Of a stretch of DNA of 64,000 nucleotides, positions 40,460 to 47,786 are shown one piece after another. The notes under the pieces were generated by a model. It had not been told where the DNA came from. It did no database searches and saw only the letters and a list, made by a program, of their open reading frames with translations. Source of the DNA: Verrucomicrobiota bacterium (lineage in GTDB: Bacteria; Verrucomicrobiota; Verrucomicrobiia; CAIQCK01); assembly GCA_026397915.1 (NCBI GenBank), contig JAPLTX010000008.1, positions 186,001-250,000 of the forward strand, given 5' to 3'. The position numbers and the translations under genes are program-made. Position 1 is the first letter of the stretch. Every line of letters starts with the position of its first letter.

Positions 40460-41479
40460 CTACTTCTTTTTCTTCTGCTCTTCCTTGTCGAAGGAGGCGT
40501 CGAACGCGCGGGCGCTGCGCGGGAAGTCCACCTTGCGGACAAACGCGCAGGCTTCCTTCGCGCCGTGCTCGCGGTCCATGCGGCTGTCTTCCCACTCGAC
40601 GCTGAGCGGACCCTGGTAGTTGACGTCGTTGAGGGCGACGATGATTTCCTCGAAGTTGATGTCGCCGTGGCCGAGGGAGCGGAAGTCCCAGTAACGGCGT
40701 GCGTCGCCGAAGTTGATGTGGCCGCCAAACACGCCGACGGTGCCGTCGCCGTGGCCCCACCACACGTCCTTCATGTGGCAGTGGAAGATGCGGTCGCCGA
40801 AGCGGCGGATGAACTTGACGTAGTCCACGCCCTGATAGCCGAGGTGGCTCGGGTCGTAGTTGAAGCCGAACGCCGGATGGCCACCGATGGCCTCGATGGC
40901 GCGCTCGGTGCTGGCGATGTCGAACGCGATCTCAGTCGGATGAACTTCGAGCGCGAAACGAACGCCGAGCTTCTTGAATTCGTCGAGGATCGGCTTCCAG
41001 CGCGTGGCGAAGTCCTCGTAGCCCTTGTCAATCCACGCCTGCGGCACCGGCGGGAAGCTGTAGAGGTAGGGCCAGATGCTGGAGCCGGTAAAACCGTTGA
41101 CGACTTTGACACCGAGATTCTTGGCGGCCTGCGCGGCGCGGACCATTTCCTCGGCGGCGCGCTTGCGGACGCCGTCGGGTTTGCCGTCGCCCCAGACGTG
41201 CGGAGGGAGGATGGACTTATGCCGCTCGTCAATCTGGTCGCAGACAGCCTGGCCGACGAGGTGGCAGGAGATGGCCCAAGTCTTGAGGCCGTGCTTGGCG
41301 AGGATTTCGTGGCGGGTGTCGCAGTAGGCCTTGTCCTTGGCGGCCTTGATGACTTCGAGATGATCGCCCCAGCAGGGGATTTCAATGCCGTCGTAACCGA
41401 AAGACTTCGCTTTTTGGCAGAGGACATCGAAGGTGAGATCGGCCCACTGGCCGGCGCAGAGTGTGACAGGTCTAGCCAT
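40460..41479 (-). CDS. Sugar phosphate isomerase/epimerase (xylose-isomerase-like TIM barrel)
   Basis: A 339-aa TIM-barrel isomerase, somewhat longer than the other two in the window. It starts [20 protein letters not shown]. Metal-site strands are [13 protein letters not shown] (Glu), [14 protein letters not shown] (Asp, followed by His), [11 protein letters not shown] (His) and [13 protein letters not shown] (Glu); WGDHLEV and NGFTGSS are also family-typical. An insertion around [18 protein letters not shown] lies between the third and fourth ligands. The C-terminus is a Lys-rich run. ATG 41479 is preceded by GGAG 11 bases upstream; a Met at 41518 adds unconserved residues. Relatives act on inositol or keto-sugar intermediates; the substrate is unknown. 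A terminator-like hairpin follows. Confidence 0.87.
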   Translation of the reverse strand: MARPVTLCAGQWADLTFDVLCQKAKSFGYDGIEIPCWGDHLEVIKAAKDKAYCDTRHEILAKHGLKTWAISCHLVGQAVCDQIDERHKSILPPHVWGDGKPDGVRKRAAEEMVRAAQAAKNLGVKVVNGFTGSSIWPYLYSFPPVPQAWIDKGYEDFATRWKPILDEFKKLGVRFALEVHPTEIAFDIASTERAIEAIGGHPAFGFNYDPSHLGYQGVDYVKFIRRFGDRIFHCHMKDVWWGHGDGTVGVFGGHINFGDARRYWDFRSLGHGDINFEEIIVALNDVNYQGPLSVEWEDSRMDREHGAKEACAFVRKVDFPRSARAFDASFDKEEQKKKK

Positions 41480-41623
41480 AAAGAATATTCTCCGTTGGTT
41501 GTTTGAACGAGCGCGCACTTGATAACGAAAGCGCGCGGCGCGGGCAAGAAAATTAGCGCCGCAAGTAATGCGTTGGAGGCGCCATCCGCCGACAAAACCA
41601 CTGCAACCCGTCGTGACTTGGCG

Positions 41624-42139
41624 TCAGTGCGACGTCTGGAGAAATTTCCAGAGAAGGAATAGGAAGCAGCCGAGAGCGCCGATCGCCAGCACGAGGATGA
41701 TGGCTTGGATGGTGCGGCTGGATTTGTCCACCTTCTTCTTGAACGGTGAGACGTTCTGAAAAATGGTGCTCGGCCGCGTGGCAGTGGTTTTGAGGTCCAC
41801 GCCTGCTTTGACCGGCGGCAATGGTTTGCTGCTGGGGCGCTTGCCTTCACTGTCGTAACGGCATTCTATGCTGCCAAACTTCATCACCTCGCCGCCCGTC
41901 AGTTTGCGCTGCTCGCCGGGCGGGAGTTGTTCGTTGTTGAGCTTGGTGCCATTGGTGGAGCCGATGTCGCGCAACACGTAGCTGTCGCCTTCCGAAGTCA
42001 ATTCAGCGTGATGGCTGGAAACCGAATCGTCAACAATCTGGATCGCGTTATCGGCCGCACGACCGATGGTCACTGTTCCGCCGGAGAGCGGGAACTCGTT
42101 GGCGGGCTTTCCCTGCATGAGAAGGACGAGCTTTGGCAT
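41624..42139 (-). CDS. FHA domain protein with C-terminal membrane anchor
   Basis: A 171-aa protein. An FHA phosphothreonine-binding domain occupies about 1-95, with the canonical residues: GGTVTIGRAADNAIQI (Gly-Arg), SVSSHHAEL (Ser-x-x-His) and LRDIGSTNGTKLNN (Asn-Gly). A polar linker and a single transmembrane helix (IQAIILVLAIGALGCFLFLLW) follow, so the FHA domain faces the cytoplasm with a tail anchor. It should bind a Thr-phosphorylated partner at the membrane. No Ser/Thr kinase gene is present in the window, so the partner is elsewhere. The 145-base gap to the epimerase gene holds nothing I recognise. Confidence 0.9.
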   Translation of the reverse strand: MPKLVLLMQGKPANEFPLSGGTVTIGRAADNAIQIVDDSVSSHHAELTSEGDSYVLRDIGSTNGTKLNNEQLPPGEQRKLTGGEVMKFGSIECRYDSEGKRPSSKPLPPVKAGVDLKTTATRPSTIFQNVSPFKKKVDKSSRTIQAIILVLAIGALGCFLFLLWKFLQTSH

Positions 42140-42224
42140 GATGTTTATCTCGCGTTGGTGCGAAAACTACGCCGCTCCTGCGCCGCTCGGCAAGCCAAAA
42201 CATTGCGACTTGCCAGCGAACGGT

Positions 42225-43904
42225 TCATGCGGCGCCGGTCTTGAGCCGCCTCAGTGTCTTCAACACCGGATTGGCACCGCGACCGAAGTAATCGTGCAGT
42301 TTTTCGTATTCCGCGTAAAGCTGGTTGTAAACCTCGTGCGAGGCCTTGTGCGGCCGATAGTAATCCGCTCGCACATGCGCCATGTGCCGCGCCGCATCCT
42401 GGAGCGTCGGGTAGCCGCCCGCTGTCTTGCCGGCCGCCACCGCCCCATGCATCGCCGCGCCGTGCGCGGTGGCTTGGGCTGAATCGGCCACGTGAACCGG
42501 CTTGCCGGTGACGTCGCTGATGACTTGCAGCAACAGCTTGTTCTGATCCGGCAGGCCGCCGCAGGCGACCATGTCGTAAACCTCCAGGCCGGCCTTGGTG
42601 AACGTCTCGACGATCTTGCGGGCACCGAACGCTGTCGCCTCGATGAGCGCACGATAGATATCGTGCCGCTCCGTTTTCGTCGTCAAGCCGAGCAACATGC
42701 CGCTGAGACTTGAATCCATCAGCACGCAGTGGTTGCCGCTCCACCAGTCCAGCCCCAACATGCCGCACTGGCCCGGTTTCAACGCCGCTGCGCGCTCTTC
42801 TATCAGCTGCGACACGGTGAGTCTTCGCCGCTCCGCTTCGAGGCGGATCTCCGTCGGCAGCGCTTCGCAGAACCACGACAGCAACTCGCCGCCCGAAGTC
42901 TGGCCCGCTTCGTAGCCCCACATGCCGGGCACGATGCCATCTTCGACGCAGCCACCGATGCCCTCGATGTCACGCCGCTCGCTCGCCAGCAGCACGTGAC
43001 AAATGCGCGGACCCATCACCATGCAAAGCCGACCCGGCTCGATCACGCCGCAAGCCGGCACCGCCGCATGGGCATCCACAACACCCACAGCCACCGGCGT
43101 GCCTTCCTTCAAGCCCGTCAGCGCCGCACCCTTGCGGCTGAGGCCGCCGGCGTTGGCGCCGATCTCGTAAACCTCCAAGCCGCCGAGTTTCTCATCGAGC
43201 AGGTGCTCCAGCTTCGGATGAAGAGCCTTGAAGAAATCGAATTGCGGATAGCCGCCCTTGTCCTTGAGCCACATCGCCTTGTAGCCGGCCGCGCTGTTAT
43301 TGCGGCGCGAGTGCCCCACGAGCTGCCACACGATCCAGTCGCTGGCCTCGATGAACTCGTCGGCTGCGTCATAGACTTCCGGCGCTTTCTCAACGATCTC
43401 GAGCAGCTTGGAGAAGAACCAACCGGCTGAGTAGCGGCCGTTGTAGCGGTTGAGAAACTCCTCGTTACGCTGGCGGGCGATCTCATTGATGCGGTCGGCC
43501 TGCGGTTGCGCGGCGCGATGGCTCCAGAGTTTCGCCCAAGCGTGAGGATTGGAGCGCCATTGCGGCATGAAGCACAACGGCGTGCCGTCGGATTCCACCG
43601 GCAGCAATGTGCTGGCGGTGAAGCAGGTGCCGATGCCGATGATGTTCTCCGGGCGCACGCCGGCGCGACGCATCACGGCCGGCACGGCGATCTTCAGCAC
43701 GTCGAGGTAGTCCTTCGGGTCTTGCAGCGCAAAATTGGGCGGCAGCTTCGCCGTCCCCGCGCCGTTCGGCAGCTTGTGGGTGATGACGCCGCTGGCGTAA
43801 TGGTGGACGGCGCCGGCCACTTCCTTGCCGTCGCTGACGCGCACCAACAACGCGCGCCCGCTCATCGTGCCGAAGTCCAATCCCAGAACGTATTTTGTGT
43901 TCAT
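42225..43904 (-). CDS. FGGY-family carbohydrate kinase, ribulokinase-like
   Basis: A 559-aa FGGY kinase, the length of L-ribulokinase (AraB, about 560 aa) and longer than xylulokinase or glycerol kinase. The N-terminus YVLGLDFGTMSGRALLV gives the first phosphate motif, and the 'GT(M/D)SGR' form is typical of ribulokinases. Further motifs are IGIGTCFTASTLLPV, WRSNPHAWAKLWSHRAA, NRYNGRYSAGWFFSKLLEIVE, ASDWIVWQLVG, VGVVDAHAAVPACGV and the second-phosphate/adenosine motif YDMVACGGLPDQNKLLLQVISDVTGKPV. It probably phosphorylates L-ribulose or a related pentulose; no araA or araD lies in the window. Start ATG 43904 has no strong ribosome site. Confidence 0.85.
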   Translation of the reverse strand: MNTKYVLGLDFGTMSGRALLVRVSDGKEVAGAVHHYASGVITHKLPNGAGTAKLPPNFALQDPKDYLDVLKIAVPAVMRRAGVRPENIIGIGTCFTASTLLPVESDGTPLCFMPQWRSNPHAWAKLWSHRAAQPQADRINEIARQRNEEFLNRYNGRYSAGWFFSKLLEIVEKAPEVYDAADEFIEASDWIVWQLVGHSRRNNSAAGYKAMWLKDKGGYPQFDFFKALHPKLEHLLDEKLGGLEVYEIGANAGGLSRKGAALTGLKEGTPVAVGVVDAHAAVPACGVIEPGRLCMVMGPRICHVLLASERRDIEGIGGCVEDGIVPGMWGYEAGQTSGGELLSWFCEALPTEIRLEAERRRLTVSQLIEERAAALKPGQCGMLGLDWWSGNHCVLMDSSLSGMLLGLTTKTERHDIYRALIEATAFGARKIVETFTKAGLEVYDMVACGGLPDQNKLLLQVISDVTGKPVHVADSAQATAHGAAMHGAVAAGKTAGGYPTLQDAARHMAHVRADYYRPHKASHEVYNQLYAEYEKLHDYFGRGANPVLKTLRRLKTGAA

Positions 43905-43996
43905 CGTGTTTTATTACGGTCCGATTATAGGGCGTGAGCGGCGCGGAACAAGGACGGATTGCAATGCACAAAAAAAATCGAACACAACCACCGAGG

Positions 43997-45154
43997 TCAG
44001 TAGCGCTCAAACACCAGCCGCCGGTGCGCGAAATCGAACGTCGTCTTGAACTGCCGCATCAGCTTGTTGCCAAACACGCCGCAGATGTTGTCCGGCACGG
44101 TGTGGCCATTGACCTTGATGAATTGCAGCCGCCCGATCTTTACCGCGCCAACCACAAACGGCGAGCCGATATACGAACCGCCCACGCCGCTGATCCATCG
44201 CCGGTTGGTCGGTGGCGAGGCCACGTCGAATAACTGTAGTTCCTGCGCCACCTTCATCGGCAGCATCATCTCGTCATCCGACCCGGTGTCCAGCATCAGG
44301 CTCAACGACGATTTCCTGTTCGCCTTGTTGATCTCGGCGCCGACCACGAGTTTGCCGTAAACCACATCGAATGGAATCGCATCGGCCAGTTTCCGTTCGT
44401 CGGGCTTGTAGTCGCCGACGCGGCCGAGCGTCAACTGCCGCCGCCGCCAATCGAACGTCACCCACCGGAATCGGCTCAGCGTGTTCATCCCGATGATACC
44501 GCTGTCCACCGTCTGGCCACGAAACATGCCCAGCCCGTATTGCCGGTATTGCTCGGTCAGCACCACCACGACGGTGTTGTGGACTTCGATGCCGCCAAGC
44601 CGCAGCTTCGACAGCCCGCCGGGAAAAACAGCCTGCTCGCCGCCCACGCCGCGCACCGTTGCCGTCTCATTGCCCGTGTCGAATAACGGCAGCTTCAGCT
44701 TCTCCACCAACGACGGCGAAAGCACATCCGACGCCGCGCCCGTATCCACCAGCATCGGCACGCGCACGCCGTCGTTCAACACGGCGTCCACCATCGCGTG
44801 CGTGTCGCCCCGGCTCATCGCGTCCGTCATCGGCAGCGTCGTCGTCTCCGCGCCGTCCAGCCACGAATGCGCCGTGAAGCTGATCGTGTTCGCGCCGGCC
44901 TTCATCGTGCCGAAGCCGACGATCTCCGGCTGCACCCGGTGCGCTCGCATCTGCTCGACGCTGGTTGGCGGCAGCCGCTCGGAGCGGGCATCCTGCAATC
45001 CCGCGCAACCGCAAAGCAGCAGGACGGCAAAAGACGAAAGGCAAGAGACAAAGTGGAAAAGACGGCGAGCGGGAAAACAAACGATCGGAAAAACGAACAA
45101 GCGGCCGGCTTCATCCGGGCGTTCGCGTTTGCGTTTGTTTGCTTCGCCCGGCAT
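43997..45154 (-). CDS. Two-domain retropepsin-like aspartic protease, putative lipoprotein
   Basis: A 385-aa protein with two aspartic-protease-like half-domains in one chain. The first carries PMLVDTGAASDVLS (about 134-147), the second LMLDTGSDDEMM (about 292-303); both keep the catalytic D-T-G triplet. Hydrophobic-hydrophobic-Gly motifs follow each (GIIGMN after the first). The N-terminus has a basic leader and a hydrophobic run ending LLLCGCAGL, a plausible lipobox, so it is probably a lipoprotein. Bacterial retropepsin-like proteins usually have one DTG domain per chain and dimerise; a fused pair resembles pepsin layout. ATG 45154 lies 3 bases after the stop of the Gfo/Idh gene with AGAGGT 8 bases upstream, so it is coupled. 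Activity is not proven. Confidence 0.78.
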   Translation of the reverse strand: MPGEANKRKRERPDEAGRLFVFPIVCFPARRLFHFVSCLSSFAVLLLCGCAGLQDARSERLPPTSVEQMRAHRVQPEIVGFGTMKAGANTISFTAHSWLDGAETTTLPMTDAMSRGDTHAMVDAVLNDGVRVPMLVDTGAASDVLSPSLVEKLKLPLFDTGNETATVRGVGGEQAVFPGGLSKLRLGGIEVHNTVVVVLTEQYRQYGLGMFRGQTVDSGIIGMNTLSRFRWVTFDWRRRQLTLGRVGDYKPDERKLADAIPFDVVYGKLVVGAEINKANRKSSLSLMLDTGSDDEMMLPMKVAQELQLFDVASPPTNRRWISGVGGSYIGSPFVVGAVKIGRLQFIKVNGHTVPDNICGVFGNKLMRQFKTTFDFAHRRLVFERY

Positions 45155-45157
45155 CGG

Positions 45158-46150
45158 CTAAACCTCTTTCACGCGCTCCGGCTTGCCGGTTTCCAACGAA
45201 CGGTTCGCTGCCAGCACCACCGCCAGGCTCTTCGCCGCGTCCGCATACGTCGAACGGACCAGCGCCGGATTCTTTTCCCGAACCGCTTGCAGAAATCGCT
45301 CAACCTCGGTGACGTAGTAATCCTTCTGCGAGACCGCCTCCTTCGTTTCACCCTTGATGTTGCCGCTGGCTTTGCCGGCGGCCAGGTCCAGCGTCGCGCG
45401 GCTGTCGGCGGTGCGCAATTCCAGTTGGCATGTCCAGCCTTTCTGCGTCCACGAATGGTAGTGGCAACCCACCGCGCCGTTGGCGAGCCGGTAGGCTATT
45501 GTCACCGTCTCTGGCACCGTCAGCGTCTCGCTCTTGGGCGCCAGTTGATTCGAACCGAAGGCGTGCACCTCCGCGATCTCGCCTGCGACGAGCCGGATGA
45601 TGTCCACCATGTTGATCGCCTGGTCCAACAGCGGCCCGCCGCCCTGCTCCGCCAGCTTGCGCCACCCCAGCAAATCCGGCTCGAACAACAAACCGCACGC
45701 CATCTGCGACACCGCACTCGTCACCGTCTGTCCGTCGAACCACCGCTTGAACTCATCCACCGTCTCCGCGTGCCGATACATGAAGCCCACGGAATGAATG
45801 ACGCCGGACTTGGCCACCGCCTCGGCGATCTTGCCGGCCGTCTTCAGGTCTGCCGCCGGCGGTTTCTCGCAAAAAAACGGAATGTTCTTTCGGCAGCATA
45901 ACTTGATCGGCTCCTCGCGCGCCAGCGGCGGCGTGCAGATGAACACCACGTCAATCGGCTCGGCCTTTAGCATCAGCGCTGCGTCCTCGTAGGCGGCGCC
46001 ACCGTAAGTTGCGCACGCCGCGCTCGCCTTCGCGCGATCCGTGTCGCACACCGCCGCGACCGGTTTCTCGCCGAACAAGCCCGTAAGAGTCTTCAGATGG
46101 CGCTGGGCCATTCCGCCCGCGCCGACAAAAGCAATTCGCAAATCAGCCAT
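45158..46150 (-). CDS. Gfo/Idh/MocA-family oxidoreductase
   Basis: A 330-aa NAD(P)-dependent sugar or inositol dehydrogenase-like protein. Rossmann motif IAFVGAGGMAQRHL at 6-19, then DVVFICTPPLAREE and the catalytic-lysine motif FFCEKPPAADL (EKP) at about 92-103, VGFMYRHAETV (R in place of N of the usual 'VGFMYR' is normal), and GGGPLLDQAINMVDIIRLVAGE, where D and N/H take part in catalysis. The C-terminal beta-sheet domain follows. AGGA lies 4-5 bases upstream of ATG 46150. The substrate is unknown. It is followed directly by the DTG-protease lipoprotein gene, a combination I do not recognise. Confidence 0.88.
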   Translation of the reverse strand: MADLRIAFVGAGGMAQRHLKTLTGLFGEKPVAAVCDTDRAKASAACATYGGAAYEDAALMLKAEPIDVVFICTPPLAREEPIKLCCRKNIPFFCEKPPAADLKTAGKIAEAVAKSGVIHSVGFMYRHAETVDEFKRWFDGQTVTSAVSQMACGLLFEPDLLGWRKLAEQGGGPLLDQAINMVDIIRLVAGEIAEVHAFGSNQLAPKSETLTVPETVTIAYRLANGAVGCHYHSWTQKGWTCQLELRTADSRATLDLAAGKASGNIKGETKEAVSQKDYYVTEVERFLQAVREKNPALVRSTYADAAKSLAVVLAANRSLETGKPERVKEV

Positions 46151-46286
46151 GAGTCCTTTCGTTTGGAAACCTAATCTGTTTATCAGACACGTCCAGCGAG
46201 GTCACGCGAATCTTCCGGCACGCGCCCCAGTGCCGCCGCGTGAAGGCGGTTGACTTGCCGCGCGGAGGTCCCTACAACCGCAACGC

Positions 46287-47582
46287 ATGGACAGCGCCCA
46301 CATCGTGACTCTCTCCGCTTGGTGGCCGGTGGTGTTGGCGGTTCCTGTTTTGCTCCTCGGCGAAACGTTGGTGCGGCGGATCGGGATTCTCTCGCGGTTC
46401 GACATTCCCGCACCGGTGGTGGGCGGACTGCTCGTGTCGCTCGTTGTCCTCGCGGTGAACGCGTCAGGCGTCTGGCCCGTGCAGTTTGCGATGAAGGTGT
46501 CGGCGCAATGGTGGACATGGCTGGTGAGCACCGGGCCGGAATGGGCAGGCGCGCCAGCGAAGAACGTAAACCTTCCGTTCCTCGTGGGCTTCTTCACGTG
46601 CATCGGGCTGAACGCGAGCTGGGATCTGGTGCGGCGCGGCAGTTGGCAGGTGGTGTTCTTCCTCGCGCTGGCAACCGTTCTCGCTTTGATCCAGAACGTG
46701 GTTGGCGTGGGATTGGCGAAGCTGCTCGACGTCTCGCCGCTGCTGGGCGTGATCTGCGGCGGTGTGACGCTGACCGGTGGCATTGGCACGGCGTTAGGGT
46801 TCGCGGCGGATTTTGAGAAAGCCGGGCTGTCGAATGCGGCAACGGCGGGTGTGGCGGCGGCAACATTTGGCTTGGTCGCGGGCGGCCTGCTCGGTGGGCC
46901 GGTCGGCGGCGGGTTGGTCCGCCGGCACAGGTTGAAGCCGACGGTGTCTCCGGCGACGCATCTGGAGGATGCAGGCACGCGCGAATCGGGGATTCTCCAA
47001 GACCTGCGCGAACTGGCGGGTTTTGGCCGAAATGCGCTCGCGCACTTCCTGTTGATCTGCTTCTGCATCAAGGCGGGAAGCTGGGCGAGCTACTTCATCC
47101 AGCAATTGGGGCTGACGTTCCCGGTCTATATCGGCGCGATGCTGGTCGGGCTGACGTTGCGCAACGCGCTCGACCTTGCCGGTGTGCGGGTGATTCAGAC
47201 GGAGATTGTGGACACGTTCGCATCGGCGCTACTCGGCTTGTTCCTCGCGGTGGCGATGATGAGCCTGAACCTGGTCGAGCTGGCGAATGCCGCGGTGCCG
47301 ATGCTGATCATCCTGTCCGCCCAGGTGGTGGTGATGGCCGCGTTCGCATGGTGGGTCACGTTTCGGTTCATGGGACGCGATTACGATGCCGCGGTGATGG
47401 CGGCTGGCCACTGCGGGTTCGGGTTGGGCGCAACGCCCAACGCCGTGGCGAACATGAAGTCGCTGGTCGAGAGTTTCGGACCGGCGCCGCGCGCGTTCTT
47501 GGTGGTGCCGATCGTCGGTGCATTTCTGATTGACCTCACCAACGCGCTGAACATCACAATGTTTTTGAATCTGCTGCGATGA
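46287..47582 (+). CDS. Sodium/glutamate symporter family protein (GltS-like)
   Basis: A 431-aa inner-membrane carrier of the GltS (ESS) family with about 11-12 transmembrane helices. The two re-entrant-loop signatures are present: VICGGVTLTGGIGTALGFAADFEKAG (near 155-180) and GHCGFGLGATPNAVANMKSLVESFG (near 375-400), both rich in small residues as in GltS. N-terminal FDIPAPVVGGLLVSL is also conserved. Na+-coupled uptake of glutamate or another dicarboxylate is expected. It is divergent from the Gfo/Idh gene; no clear ribosome site is seen before ATG 46287. Confidence 0.88.
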   Translation: MDSAHIVTLSAWWPVVLAVPVLLLGETLVRRIGILSRFDIPAPVVGGLLVSLVVLAVNASGVWPVQFAMKVSAQWWTWLVSTGPEWAGAPAKNVNLPFLVGFFTCIGLNASWDLVRRGSWQVVFFLALATVLALIQNVVGVGLAKLLDVSPLLGVICGGVTLTGGIGTALGFAADFEKAGLSNAATAGVAAATFGLVAGGLLGGPVGGGLVRRHRLKPTVSPATHLEDAGTRESGILQDLRELAGFGRNALAHFLLICFCIKAGSWASYFIQQLGLTFPVYIGAMLVGLTLRNALDLAGVRVIQTEIVDTFASALLGLFLAVAMMSLNLVELANAAVPMLIILSAQVVVMAAFAWWVTFRFMGRDYDAAVMAAGHCGFGLGATPNAVANMKSLVESFGPAPRAFLVVPIVGAFLIDLTNALNITMFLNLLR

Positions 47583-47652
47583 ATGCCCGCGTTCGGTGTT
47601 CTTGGCTCGCGCCCCGCTTGACTTGCCCGGCAACCAAACCTACAACGACAGA

Positions 47653-47786
47653 GTGATTCAAACTGTCATTCGTGCAGGTGAACGCGGCGAACAGTTGCGG
47701 CCGCTGACGCGGCGTTTGCGGCAACGCGGCGGTTCTACGACATTGGGACGCCGAGCCAGTTGACGGAAATCGAAACAATGCTGTGA
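47653..47786 (+). pseudogene. Collapsed nucleotidyltransferase relic (sugar-nucleotide pyrophosphorylase type)
   Basis: This short stretch resembles the two ends of an NDP-sugar pyrophosphorylase joined together. From GTG 47653 one frame reads VIQTVIRAGERGEQLRPLT, resembling the family N-terminus 'M-x-A-V-I-L-A-G-G-x-G-T-R-L-R-P-L-T'. In the next frame, ending at TGA 47784-47786, it reads RRFYDIGTPSQLTEIETML, resembling the usual C-terminus 'YDIGTPEGLAEAEAYL'. The roughly 200 residues between are missing. The terminal TGA overlaps the ATG of the next gene. The C-terminal match is the stronger; the N-terminal match could be chance. Confidence 0.45.
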
